From positions 1 to 64,000 of the forward strand of contig JAJOHG010000018.1 in the NCBI GenBank assembly GCA_021029095.1: a stretch of 64,000 nt of DNA, in the 5' to 3' direction. The position numbers and the translations under genes were made by a program. The notes under the pieces are model-generated. The model searched no databases and was not told the DNA's origin. It saw nothing but the letters and a program-made list of their open reading frames with translations. This document shows, piece by piece, positions 45,740 through 56,108 of this stretch (position 1 is its first letter; each line of letters begins with the position of its first letter). Source of the DNA: Phellopilus nigrolimitatus (taxonomy: Eukaryota; Basidiomycota; Agaricomycetes; Hymenochaetales; Hymenochaetaceae).

Positions 45740-46790
45740 GTATCCGTAGCTCCAATTCCACCATAGGCCCGAAGGCCGTCTGTCGGCAGCTGCAGTAGTG
45801 TGTGGTCGCCGTTCGACCTACTGATCACCCTAACACGACCTCGCGTCATCACGTATGCAACCCAGTGCGTCGCGCCGATGGTTGTCCCGGGGAGGAACGT
45901 GGGGTCAACCTTAACCAGCGCGATCGCGGTGGACTTGACGCAATCGCGCGATGCCTGCACGTTCTCCTGACCCTGAGATACATCGAATATTATGTTCTGA
46001 GAAGGAAGACTGCTCCAATCGTCAAAAAGGCATTTCATACAGTCGTAAAAAGAAAAAGGACTCACGGAGAATTGATAAATGTCTTCGCCTTGAGAGCACG
46101 CATCTTGCCCTCCTGGTTGTTCTTCCAGTTGCCGCGCACCGGTGACTGCCCCGCCCTGCCCTTCAGACCTGGACAGGGAAGGCCCTGCGTCATGCCAGGC
46201 CCGCTAGGGGATTCTCCAGCGCGATGCCGAGGCTGCGCGTGGTGAACGTACACCCGAGGCGGTGACCCGCGCGGCAAGCCAGGCACTTGCGACTTGGAGG
46301 CGTTCGACTGGAACTGGATGGGCTCGCTCAGCGGGGTACCCGACTCGGGGCTGTACAGCTGGCGCTGCGGCGGAGGGAGCTGGGTGCCGACTCCGGGTCA
46401 CTTGGTCCATGAGGTTCTCCATTGATTTGCGCTTCGGGTCTGCGGCGAGCGACATCCAGGCGTCCTCGGAGTCCCGCGGTTCGGGCACGAGCGCGACTGG
46501 ATCGGGCTACTTTCCAGAAAAGGCGGCTGCAACAGTCGACACGAGTACGTCAAAGGGCGAGACAAAGTCGAACATAGACTTACTACGACTAAAAGAGTGG
46601 GGTTGCAGCTGCTTGCGGAGCCTGAGGCTGGAAGTCGTGCGGCAGCTCTTGGGTATACTGTGCTTGGTATGTGTCTGCGGGAAAGGGACCGTACGACTGA
46701 GGCGGGTAAGACAGGGATGCGGACTGGGGGGTAGGGACCCTGAGACGAGTTGCCGAAACCAGAGTTTCTGAGATCACTGTATGAGTTCAT
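45740..46790 (-). pseudogene. N-terminal fragment of EDC4-like mRNA decapping scaffold
   Basis: Read leftwards: a Gln/Pro/Ser-rich N-terminus, then SKSMFDFVSPFDVLVSTVAA (about 46560), EPRDSEDAWMSLAADPKRKS and a proline-rich linker. After a short intron come IIFDVSQGQENVQASRDCVK and FLPGTTIGATHWVAYVMTRG, then RVRVISRSNGD, the start of the WD40 domain. Homology stops at about 45770 after the first blade, so most of the propeller and the C-terminus are missing. An in-frame stop (FSGK then stop, near 46500) and a frame change near 46300 also break it. EDC4/Ge-1 scaffolds decapping enzymes in P-bodies; this piece cannot do so. Confidence 0.65.
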
Positions 46791-46959
46791 GAATACAAGT
46801 ATTTGCTAGTCGATCGGACGCGATTTTCTTAAGGAACCAATAAGAAAGAGATCTTCGACCCAAAGGGAGGATCGTAACATAGAGGAATATACCAAAGCGC
46901 GCGGAAGCCACGTCATACACAAAAATGAGTCGAAATAGAGAGAAAAAAAACTTACCCGG

Positions 46960-47425
46960 ACATTATTGCTCGAGCAAAATCCTCCCCTGGGCCTCGTTTC
47001 CAGACTGCATAACCCATGCACGCTGCTCACGTTGCTCGATGCTGGGCGGACTCCAACACCGCACTGATGACCTCTTCATCCAATACCGTAGGCAAGCCCG
47101 GGTCGTCCTCCACGCTCGGCATGCCGTCGACGACACTCTCATGGCCCGCGCCATCGCTGCTGCCTTCGAAGCCGTTCAAGTGCCCGAAGGCCGTGGTCGC
47201 CCAAGTGCTGGTAGTGGTACTGCAGGCCGTTCATGTTCTTGTAGCGGCGCTGGCACGGCGGCACCTGGCGGCAGAACGGGCATAGGCACCGCTCCGCCTC
47301 GCCCTCCGCGAGGCCTTCGACAGACGACAGCTCCGTGGTGGTTGCACTGCCCGTGCGTACTGCTAGCGGAAAGGGGATGATGGCGGTGAAAAGGCAAAGT
47401 GACGTGGCAATGACAATCAACATAA
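46960..47425 (-). pseudogene. C2H2 zinc-finger fragment, SFP1-like
   Basis: The frame ERCLCPFCRQVPPCQRRYK then NMNGLQYHYQHLGDHGLRAL (about 47290-47180) matches the second finger of fungal SFP1-type regulators, where RRYKNMNGLRYHY is characteristic. The first Cys pair and linker look altered. An acidic stretch downstream (SVVDGMPSVEDDPGLPTVLD) is in a frame that stops soon. No start and no upstream finger are present, so this is a gene piece. Same strand as the EDC4 and Nrd1 fragments beside it. Confidence 0.5.
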
Positions 47426-47490
47426 GTTACACTTGTCACATATTTCCCACACTCCACTGAACGTCCAGTGGAGTGTGGGAAATCGGATTT
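47377..47490. repeat. Hairpin-bearing direct repeat, copy A
   Basis: Begins GATGATGGCGGTGAAAAG, continues CAAAGTGACGTGGCAATGA and AGTTACACTTGTCAC, and ends in a near-perfect hairpin (ATTTCCCACACTCCACTG paired with CAGTGGAGTGTGGGAAAT, 47444-47485). Copy B lies at 48539-48650. Confidence 0.8.
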
Positions 47491-47619
47491 TGCTAAACAA
47501 TCGAATCCTCACCCAAAGCACCCAAAGCACCCAAAGGAGAAAGAAGCTTATCAGATGCGTGGTCTCATGTCAAACATGAAGTAGATCGCGTGCATACCTT
47601 GGTGGCGGTGGAGATACTT

Positions 47620-48440
47620 AAGAAGTGAACGAAGCCAATGTTCTTGTCACGGACGATCTTGACCTACCTGGTCGATGAGCCCGAAGCGGCTAAGATCGTC
47701 GCAGAGCTGCTCTTCCGTCATGCCCTCGTCGAGTCCACCGATATACACGTTACACTCGCGTTGCTTTGCTGGATGCTGAGTGCGACCTGGCTTGGCTTGA
47801 GCTCGATCCCGTGCAGAGAAAGCTTCTTGATCGTCACGTCTGCGTGGAAGGCCGCAGCGGTGGCACCATCGAGGAAGCTCAGGAACACGCACGACTCTCG
47901 GGAAGCACGCGAATGGACTCAAGCGGGCCGAAATGCACGAGAAAGAGCAGCTCGTCGACCGACGCGGTCGAAGGGAGGTTGCCGACGTAGACGGTGCTTC
48001 CCGTCGCGTTGCCTGCAGAGCCAAGCGCCGCGTTGAGCGCGACCGGCAAATACGCCGCGGTAGGAGTAACGGGAGCATTTAGCGAGCCCATACGCTGCTG
48101 GTTAAAGTTCTGCTGAAAATCATTATAGCAACCACTTCCTCGCCAGCAAAAAGGGGCCTGCTCACCTGCTGGAAAGACTCCATTTGCGGGCTGTACGGGA
48201 AACCGCCGACATTGAGCATGCCCATGCCACCCATTCCGCCCATGCCCATCCCGAGCATGCTGTTCATGCCGTATCCACCAAAGCTACCATATGCGGTGCT
48301 CCCGTTCTGGCCATTCTGCTGGACCTGCTGTTGTTGCATCTGCATCATGGGAAAGGGTGAAAAAGCGAAGGGAATAAAAAAGCATGCAGGCCATCGCCCC
48401 CCCAGGACATCCCAAGGAAGCATAACAGCGCAGCACACAA
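47620..48440 (-). pseudogene. Fragment of an Nrd1-like RRM RNA-binding protein
   Basis: Read leftwards: a Gln/Gly/Met-rich N-terminus (MMQMQQQQVQQNGQNG, GMGMGGMGGMGMLNVGG), an intron, then MGSLNAPVTPTAAYLPV and an RRM (STVYVGNLPSTASVDELLFL, SRACSFLSFLDGATAAAFHA). A second RRM start (NVYIGGLDEGMTEEQLCDD) follows in another frame. The peptide KIVRDKNIGFVHFLSISTAT resumes after a 4-nt insertion (GTAG, about 47670). The remaining RRMs are absent. The order and wording match fungal Nrd1-type multi-RRM proteins. Two frameshifts and truncation make it a pseudogene. It lies between the direct repeats at 47377 and 48539. Confidence 0.6.
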
Positions 48441-48538
48441 CCCCACTCGCGCAGCGGGCTCCTAATTGGTCGCCCCTCAGCTGCGCAGAGATGGGTCAGA
48501 AGGAATAAAGCGAGAGAACGGGAAAACAGATATAAGGG

Positions 48539-48650
48539 AGATGATGGCGGTGAAAAGACAAAGTGACGTGGCAATGAAAATGATCATGAGTTACACTTGT
48601 CACGTCACACTGTGTGAATGGATGTCCATTGCGGTGTGGGAAAACGAACT
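48539..48650. repeat. Hairpin-bearing direct repeat, copy B
   Basis: About 110 bp matching copy A (GATGATGGCGGTGAAAAGAC, AAAGTGACGTGGCAATGA, GTTACACTTGTCAC); the terminal hairpin is degenerate (CACACTGTGTGAATGG against CCATTGCGGTGTGGG). Confidence 0.8.
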
Positions 48651-49480
48651 TCACCAAAATTTGATGAGCGGCTCTCGGTCGAGCGATCAAGCCCAATGAG
48701 AAATCACTCGGGTGAAATCGAACCGTATCGTACTAGATCGTAGAAAAACTGGTGTATTTGATTCAAATCGAGTGAGCTGTGTCGGAAGCAGATGGTAGTT
48801 CTGAATTTTGCGTCGTGACTTGTTTCGAACGTCTAGAGATTCTGATTCCCGGTCGCAACTTGCACAGAGACTTGACTTGCGAAAAAATGTGAACCCCGAG
48901 AATGCTAAGTCCAGCTGTGCGCATGGCTTATATAATATTCTGACATCATGCAACGATGTCGATCGTCTCGCTCGAACTCGTGCTCTCCACTGTCGGCCTC
49001 ACCTTGATGCCACAAACTGCTCGACCTCTTCCTGCAACTTGTCGCATTTGACACACTTCAGCAACAGGAGTTGCAAGTCGTCCAGGTGCAGCCAACCAAG
49101 ACACCCGGACTGCTCTTGCTTTCCAAGCTGCCAATGCCCCGCCCCCAATGCCAATGTGTCGAATATGCGGCACTCGACGCCTCCAAACCTAGGTTCTCAT
49201 CTCATACATATCCCATACTTATCCTCTCTTATCCTCTCTTATCCACTCCTTCGCAATCGTTCTCTTGGTCCGAGCTGGCGATCGGATTGGCGGACAAGTC
49301 TTTGGCACGGAACAGGCGCAAGGGAGCCGTGTCCCCTCCCCGCTTTGGTATGTTTCCTCCTTCCGCTACCACCATCTGAGGCTTACGCTTCTCCTGCATA
49401 TTCCTGAATTTCGTGCAGTCGTCCTCAAAAGTGTGTTCATCCTCCTCGCCTACTTATCCCGCATTTGACTAGACACCTAT
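48651..49480. other. Unassigned part of the fragment mosaic
   Basis: A forward frame starting MSIVSLELVLSTVGLTLMPQ (48957) is open except for one TGA and ends near 49192; it may be another gene piece but I recognise no family. A CTTATCCTCTCTTATC repeat lies at 49210-49245. Confidence 0.3.
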
Positions 49481-49487
49481 CTGCTCT

Positions 49488-49775
49488 CTAGCGGGAGGTG
49501 TCGGCAAATCAGTTCTCACTTGTCGCTTTGTCAAGGATGTCTTCGTCGATGGGTACAACCCGGTTATAGAAGGTATGTGTGTTGGTTAATCTCCCGCGTC
49601 GTCTGCGCATTCGCTCATTTCCGAATATGTGCAGAGGAATACATTCGGGTGTTCAATGTTGATGGAGAATCGTCGAAGGCGTGTGATCCTCTAACCTGTT
49701 ATTCCAGGCGCCAATTCTCACTCCCGTCCGTTTTGCATGTAGCTCCAGGTGCTGGACATTGCTGGGGTATGCTCA
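49488..49775 (+). pseudogene. Fragment of a Ras-like small GTPase
   Basis: After an intron-like ...CTCTCTAG, the frame AGGVGKSVLTCRFVKDVF then VDGYNPVIE gives the P-loop and switch I. A GTATGT donor and TGTGCAG acceptor follow, then EEYIRVFNVDGESSK (the strand after switch I), and after a second intron-like gap VLDIAG, the DTAG motif with Thr replaced by Ile. The other G-motifs (NKXD, SAK) and the C-terminal CAAX are missing. Introns retained, so it is a DNA-level copy. Opposite strand to the EDC4/Nrd1 pieces. Confidence 0.65.
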
Positions 49776-50384
49776 CCAGGCGTCCCTTCACCAAATTCGT
49801 CTCCCGAGAAGGCTGTGACAGATGAGACTGTTTCCACTTCCACCCCCGTTCATCCTAAACCAGTTCCTGTTACGCTACCGAAGGCCAGCACACCGACTAC
49901 TCTTCTTAACCCGTCCGGGTGCCTCGCTAAGTGTCGCAACCGGGCCTTCATTCCATTCCCTCCCTCAGTATCGGCGCCTTCTTTAGTTGCGAAGGATGGG
50001 AAACGCAGCCAGAGCCCATCAGCTAAAGCGAGGCCTGTTGCACTTCCTGTCAAGAGCGACCAGAACAGCTTACCGATCTCGCGCTCAAGCCCAGTCGTCT
50101 CGCATATCCCTCGCAGAAACGAGCGCCGTAATGTCATAGATGTATTCCTGATCTGCGATGATAATGATAATGGCTTTGAGTGTCCCTCGACGTTTTTACC
50201 CATCGGTCGTAAGGGCGTCCCCATGAGGTGGCAACAGATGTCTGGCTGGCTCGGACACTTGAGAAGCAGGAGTGCGGACCCCACACTGCCCCACTCAGCT
50301 CTCAGTCCGGCACGGCGAAGCACTATTTCCTTTTGCCAGTTCTTTCGCCTGAGCACCCAGTGTTCCCTCTGGTGCCATGTTTAA
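49766..50384 (+). CDS. Open frame of unknown nature after the Ras-like piece
   Basis: About 200 codons without a stop, Ser/Pro-rich first (SPNSSPEKAVTDETVSTSTP), later more ordered (RNVIDVFLICDDNDNGFECP, MRWQQMSGWLGHL). No domain recognised and no own start in good context; it may be another captured piece or a chance ORF. Confidence 0.25.
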
Positions 50385-50828
50385 TCTCTCTTTTGAGTCT
50401 GACAATGATCTCAATCTACACACATTTTTGATTGTCCCCGTCGTCTCCAGCCCTGTTACTCACTTATGGCATTGATTCATGTGAGCAGGTGCACAACTCT
50501 CATGTTTTTCTCCCCGTCTTCACTTCGTTATACCTAGATGTGCTGTGTATCAACGGAACATTTTCTCCTCAGCTAGCAGTAAGTGAGTTAGACTTCCATG
50601 GGATACTAGAATGATTGACATGTCAATTGTTTATTTGAATCAAGTTTGTTTGTGATGTTCAGGCACTCAAAGAATATATTGGCACATATGGCAATGAGGA
50701 TGTCTATAAAAGCTAATGTAAGGGGGTAAAAGGATACAAAAGTAAGCATATTGGTCCATGAATCTTAGTAATCCTGCACTTGTACAGCCTCCTTATGCCA
50801 AATCTTCATTTCAGCTTGAGCCCACAAG
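50385..50828. other. Spacer left of the transposase gene
   Basis: AT-rich. I looked for a CACTA-type terminal repeat and found none. No gene. Confidence 0.3.
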
Positions 50829-53800
50829 CTACTCATCTGTTATGGGCTCCTCAAACCCAACAATCCCTGCTAATTTTTTCCCTGGCTTCTGCATCAAATA
50901 CCACCGATCCTTCTCTGATCCATCTTGGAAGAAAAGTGGATATCTTGGGTCAGGTGCCATCATCACAACAGAATCAATAGTCTTGATATCAATGACTTGG
51001 ATATCATGGAGGTGTTGGACTGTCCAGTATGTCTTTGATGAATCTTCATAAAGTTCTTTGTTAGGGGGGCCATAGAATGAAGCCATCCCAAGAGCTTTGG
51101 GTGAATTATTTATGTTGGTCAGGAAGTAGTATTGCATTTCTGCTAGACATGCTTCATTATTCAAAAAGACCTATATAAACAGAAGTGATGTTAACACCAT
51201 TGCTTGAGCCATAAGCAAAATACTCACCATGACATTTCTGGATGTCCGCGCCTTAGACTTTTTACTCTCTTTCCAACTTGATCGAGCAATCTGACCATTG
51301 GGCAAACGCACTCGTCCCCACCTTATTAACAATGGATTCCAATTGTCTTCTAGCATCTGACCTGCTGCTACTAGGTAGGCTCTGAGTGCATTGGCCTCAC
51401 CCAGTGTTATTTTTCGTGCAGCTCTATCTGTTGCAGTGAGCAAGATATAACCATCTCCTAAATCCCTTGCATTTCTAGGTAACTTGTTTTCTGGCGGTTC
51501 AATATCTGGTACCATGGCTTTGATTGCATTGACTTGGCATCGACGAAGTCCACGCTGAGCAAGATTTGAGAAAGGATTGGAATGCTGTTTTATTTCCTCA
51601 CCCAGATTCCCAATAGTCCTCTCCATGGCCCATTGAGAATATATAATGCCAGGGCCTATACGAAATATTTCAAGAGCTAAGTGCCCAATTGCATGTATAC
51701 TTGGCCTGACAAAGTGGATTCGATCTGTCCTGCGTTGGACATAGATCTTCTCAAACTCATCAGAGAACTCCAGGAGTAACCCATGTGCCTCCAGAAGCTC
51801 TTCAGAACTAACTTCCTCTTGCAAGATGATTTGAATTCCCCGGACAAGTTTGCAATAGTTTTTCCAATACTTCTCTGGGAGGAGCTTGTAAAACAGACAA
51901 GGTCCTAGTCCATAAATATAAAGCATAAACTCCCATGCTTTATAGCCACTATTGATTTTGTCGGCAGGGTTTCTTGGGGGCCTGTCAAAGGAGCCTGGAA
52001 TGTATGGAGTTGCACATGCAACTTGCTTCCCATGTTCTTTCCAATCTTCAGCACTCTTCAGCACAGCCCAGTCCCAGGAGTCCTTATTATCATTTTTATC
52101 ACAGTCAAATAACCCTCTCCAAAGTGGGATTAGGAGATCAGGTATATTGAGTGCAGGGAGATGCATGACATCACCTGCAAAGCAACCAGGAAGGCCAAGG
52201 AAATGCTTTGGTGGAAGACCGCTAAAAATACTTGGCTTGCAAATTCCTGTTTCAAGACGATGTTTCTCATATTGGGTCTTTGAATTACTGTTTGCAAGCC
52301 TGTGTAAATTATCTTCATATTGTATGCTTGAGCTCTCATGAGTAAATTCTGCAAGTAAGTTTTGGAGCTCAACATCAGGGTGGTCACACCCTGCTACAGA
52401 ATAATTGTCTGGCTTGAACCGTGCAGGATAGTATGTTGCACCCCCAGGTTTACGACGACCTTTCAAAGGACAATATAAACGGCAGTGGACTCGTCCATGG
52501 TGGCCAACTAGTCCATTGAGACAAGCCATTCCTGGTCCATCTGCAGTCACAAGAGCCAAAAATGGATGTGATTTGAAGACTTTATCTGTTTCAGCATTCC
52601 AGACACATAGCCCTTCCTTCTGCAGTGCTGCAAGGTGATGGAGACCTGGAAAGAGAAAGCTGTCCAGATTTTTTGGCTTGTTTGGACCAGGAATAATACC
52701 ACCTGGAATAATGTGTTTTTTCTTGTACCTTACTTCAGGTGCATGATCCAAAATGATCCAGATGTAAATCCAACATTCTGAAACCTTGTTGCGATACAGC
52801 TGTGCCCCATCAATGGAAAGGACCAGGATCATATCATCTGAGGATATCCTGCCATTTTGGACAGCTTCCAAATAGTCTCTCCCATCAAAGAAATCTTGAT
52901 ATGAAGATGTTTTGTGTCCTTTATTCTTTGTGAGCTCTTCAAGAATCTTCTCAGTACATTGCTTCCGATAGTGCATGCTATGTGCACCTTCAGGAGTTCG
53001 CCACAGTGCCTGTAGCTGAGGACCTATTGGCAAGGTGTGAAACAACTGACGTGGGACTTGAGCTGCATGTCCAGGTTCATAGCGAGGTTCATTACATTGA
53101 GGGCAATGAAGCAACTCTGCAAAAGGCCCGGTATACCCAATGCATGAGTTAGGGCACATCTCCTGGATAATGGGAACAACACCACTGAGATCAGCAGCAA
53201 GCTGTTTGACTCTATAATATGTCAAGATATGGCTTTCAGGATAGCGGCGAAGAACTGCATTCCGAATTGAGTTATATGTTTCCTCTGATGCATTGGTAAC
53301 AGAGAGGAAGATATCAAGAGACAATCGCTCATCAGGATCATCAATGGAGAGGGTAGCTTGCACTGGATTGCGAAGCCTTTCAAGAATGTTTTTGTCCAAT
53401 GACACAGTTGCACTGTCCAATGATGCATTCTTCAATGCATCTATGAAATTGTAAGCAATCTTGATATCCTCCAATTGAGGATTGAATTGAGGTAATGGAT
53501 CAACATTCTCATACTCATCATCAGCACTCTCAGAGGATAGAGTAATATCCTGTAAAGATTGATGTGAGTCATCAATGCTTCCAGGATCAGCCAATTCATT
53601 GACCAACTGAGTAGATATAAACTTCAGTGATTGTAAGGAAGATAATATACATGCACTCACTGGGATTGTGTTTTCATCCTCCCTGGTTCCTGGCTTGTTT
53701 GCCAGTATCAGTGTTTAAAGAAGACAGGAATGAACATATTTGTACATACTAGATTGTCCAAATCCATCTCTAACTGCAAGTCAAGAGGTTCTTCCAAATC

Positions 53801-54302
53801 ATGCAATCCTCTGCCTCCATCCTCAACAAGTTCTGGCTCATTAGATAATAACTAAAAGTAGACACAAATGTCAGCATCTAAAAGGGATAATAATAAATAG
53901 ATCTGAACATGCAGGATAATCAACATCCATATGCAAAGTTAGGCCAGATAGGTGATCTGGATCTCTCCTATCTGTGCCTTGCATCTATTTTATATGGTTA
54001 GTGAGGTGTGAGTGGGACTCAGGGTGCTGTCTCACCAGAAAAGAATGTCTATTTGAATCATGTGATGTTTCAGACAAGGCACTGGCAGATGGCCCAGATG
54101 CACTGGCAGTTTGGCTTGCCCCAGAGGATTGAGACTCAAGAAAGCTGTCAAAGGCTGAGCTTGTAGAAAGCTGTTCTTCTCTCTTGTGCTTCATTACTGT
54201 GGCATAGGATCTAGATATACCAGGACCATTTAGGCCACCACATCTCTTGACACAATGGCAGACTAGTTTTTTTTTGTTTTTATTCAAGGAGACAGGGTCC
54301 AT
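50829..54302 (-). CDS. Tnp2-type (CACTA-like) transposase, apparently intact
   Basis: The first exon from 54302 has a Cys pair (VCHCVKRCGG) and a Ser-rich stretch. Two short exons (about 53983-53895 and 53850-53750) encode DRRDPDHLSGLTLHMDVDYP and NEPELVEDGGRGLHDLEEPL. The main exon runs about 53612-51235, and a last exon 51172-50829 ends FFQDGSEKDRWYLMQKPGK. Landmarks of the agaricomycete Tnp2 group: CPNSCIGYTGPFAEL, CPQCNEPRY, LSIDGAQLYRNKVSECWIYI, GPNKPKNLDSFLFPGLHH, TADGPGMACLNGLVGHHGR, GCDHPDVELQNLL, GDVMHLPALNIPDLLIPLW, and the DUF4218-like RRTDRIHFVRPSIHAIGHLA and QWAMERTIGNLGEEIKQHSN. No stop or frameshift interrupts it. It is more AT-rich than its surroundings. Terminal inverted repeats were not identified. 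Confidence 0.8.
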
Positions 54303-55231
54303 GACACTAGCAGGGAAGACAGAGAGGGCAGATATAGAGTGAAGAAGATGGGGGCAAGAGCGAAGAAGTTGCCCACACGTAGGTAGCTTTATAATTGAGA
54401 CTGGATCCTGCGTGGATACATGCGGATTTCATTGAACTACATGCTGTAGCCAGTTCCGGTTAGACTCACGTTGATGCATTGATCGGCACGTGTGTTCTTC
54501 ACTTCATGCTCTTCGGCCACCAACCTTACTGCACACACGGTGTATCACCGTGTGAAGACGTGTGCTCCAACCCCATGGAGTGTTGTCTGTTTGCCAGGCC
54601 TGGGTCGCTTTTCGTGCACAGCTGCCTCTGCAGCTTGTGAAGCTACTTCAGTCTCATACCCGAGATTTGAAAGCTGTTCACCAGACCAGAAGAGCTCTAT
54701 TTGTTTTGATGTCTCCACCCTCTGCATTAGCCACTCCGATTTCTTCTGCCCGAACCTCGCGACGCTCGCCGAATGGCTCGGGTTAACGAAAATGTCGCGG
54801 GCGTCACATTCCTCGCGTTCGGGAACGACTCCCGTTACCGGGAGCTGGTGGGAACAACGTCAGCTCAGGCGGAAGCAGCTCGAGGATATCGTGCGTGGCG
54901 AGGATGCGGAGGAGCTGCCCGAGCCGTACAGAGACGATCGTAAGTGGTTTGGGAATTATTTTAAGTAATACGGAGCTGCGCTGACGCTAAGCAGCACCCT
55001 TCAAACGCCTCACTGTCCCTGCGTCCTCACCGCGCACGCGAGCGTACTCCAACCGTACGTCCCGCCGTCGCGTAGAGCTCGGGCGCGCTTCGAGTGCGTG
55101 TTGGCACACCGGGCGCACACACGGGCGGGTGATGGATTGTTTGAAGCACTCTGCAGGTTCTCGACTGCGCTTGCGACAGCAGTGGAGAACTCGACTTCGA
55201 CTCTGGGGCTGTACGGGTCTTTTCTCCCAAC
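54303..55231. other. Region between transposase and Argonaute relic
   Basis: Forward frames from 54492 and 54562 are open for 75-158 codons but show no consistent family motif; a small ORF end (WWEQRQLRRKQLEDIVRGED, stop at 54966) may be a gene piece. No firm feature. Confidence 0.25.
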
Positions 55232-56108
55232 ATGCCCGCGCAAAGCGACGCGCGGCTTTCGGACAGGGAGCAGGACGCACTCGTCTCTCGCTTCCAGGTG
55301 CTGTTTTCCTCAGAACCCGATCGCGTCGTGCGCTCAGGAGTTAGGGAGCGCTGCGCTGCGATAGTTGTTCCCTCGGACCTCGCGCTCAAGTATCCGAAGG
55401 ACGTCGTTTTGTACGACTACCCGGCCATGATAGCTCCCGATGTGGTCTCTTCGACTGTTCGTAAGCGTGTATTCGAACTCCCGGAATCCACGCCGGAGGT
55501 TGCACCCTACCCCCATGGGATAGCGCACGACGGGACGCAGAGGTTTGTGTCGAGAAACCACCCTCCTGCAGACTTTTCTGCGACAGTCTCAGAAGGACCT
55601 GAGCAGGTTTACATAGCCAATGTTCTTAAACACAAGGAACCGAAGTCTGCAGACTTGGATCGGTACGCGTTCATATTCTCAACTAGCTGGATCTTAGATA
55701 CTCATGGCGGTGTACAGAATCCAATATTCACCTCCAACATGTGGATGTCTTGCCCATCGTCAATATGGGAAACAAGGCCAGGAATACCTTTGTCCCCGCC
55801 GAGTCCTGCGAGATCGAGCCGGGCCAGCCATACGCAGGTGTGCTCTCCGAGCGCGAAACTCTGGAAATGGCAAATTACACGATAATGCCACCATTCTCAG
55901 TGTTAAGACGATCGCCGAGCAGGGAATCGAAGTACTGGGGTCTGCGCCGGGGCGCGCCGTCCATACAGGGCTTCGGAAACGAAATTTCCCTCGACATCGC
56001 GGTCATCCCCGCACGCCTGCTTAGCCCGCCCAAGCTAATCTGCTCGTCAGGCTTTCACCGTCGCGAACGGATACTGGAACACCCACGATGTACGCTTCCA
56101 CTGGCCCG
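55232..56108 (+). pseudogene. Argonaute relic, 5' part (N domain to L2)
   Basis: Frame 1 (to about 55720) carries the N-domain words LKYPKDVVLYDYPAMIAP, PEVAPYPHGIAHDGTQRFVS. The frame then shifts and continues as VDVLPIVNMGNKARNTFVP, ESCEIEPGQPYAGVLSERET and SIQGFGNEISLDIAVIPAR, which are the end of PAZ and linker L2. The last Argonaute words are VANGYWNTHDVRFHWPA at about 56055-56105. Most of PAZ is lacking. At about 56108 homology switches abruptly to APC1. Argonautes bind small RNAs in RNA silencing; this copy cannot be functional. Confidence 0.7.

Noticed and set aside
47444..47510. Helitron 3' end: a hairpin followed by CTAA about 13 nt downstream
   Set aside because: The base after CTAA is not T, no matching TC 5' end was found, and the second copy of the repeat lacks a CTRR motif.
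50385..54480. Complete CACTA element boundaries
   Set aside because: No CACTA-type inverted ends or short target duplication could be found on either side of the transposase gene.
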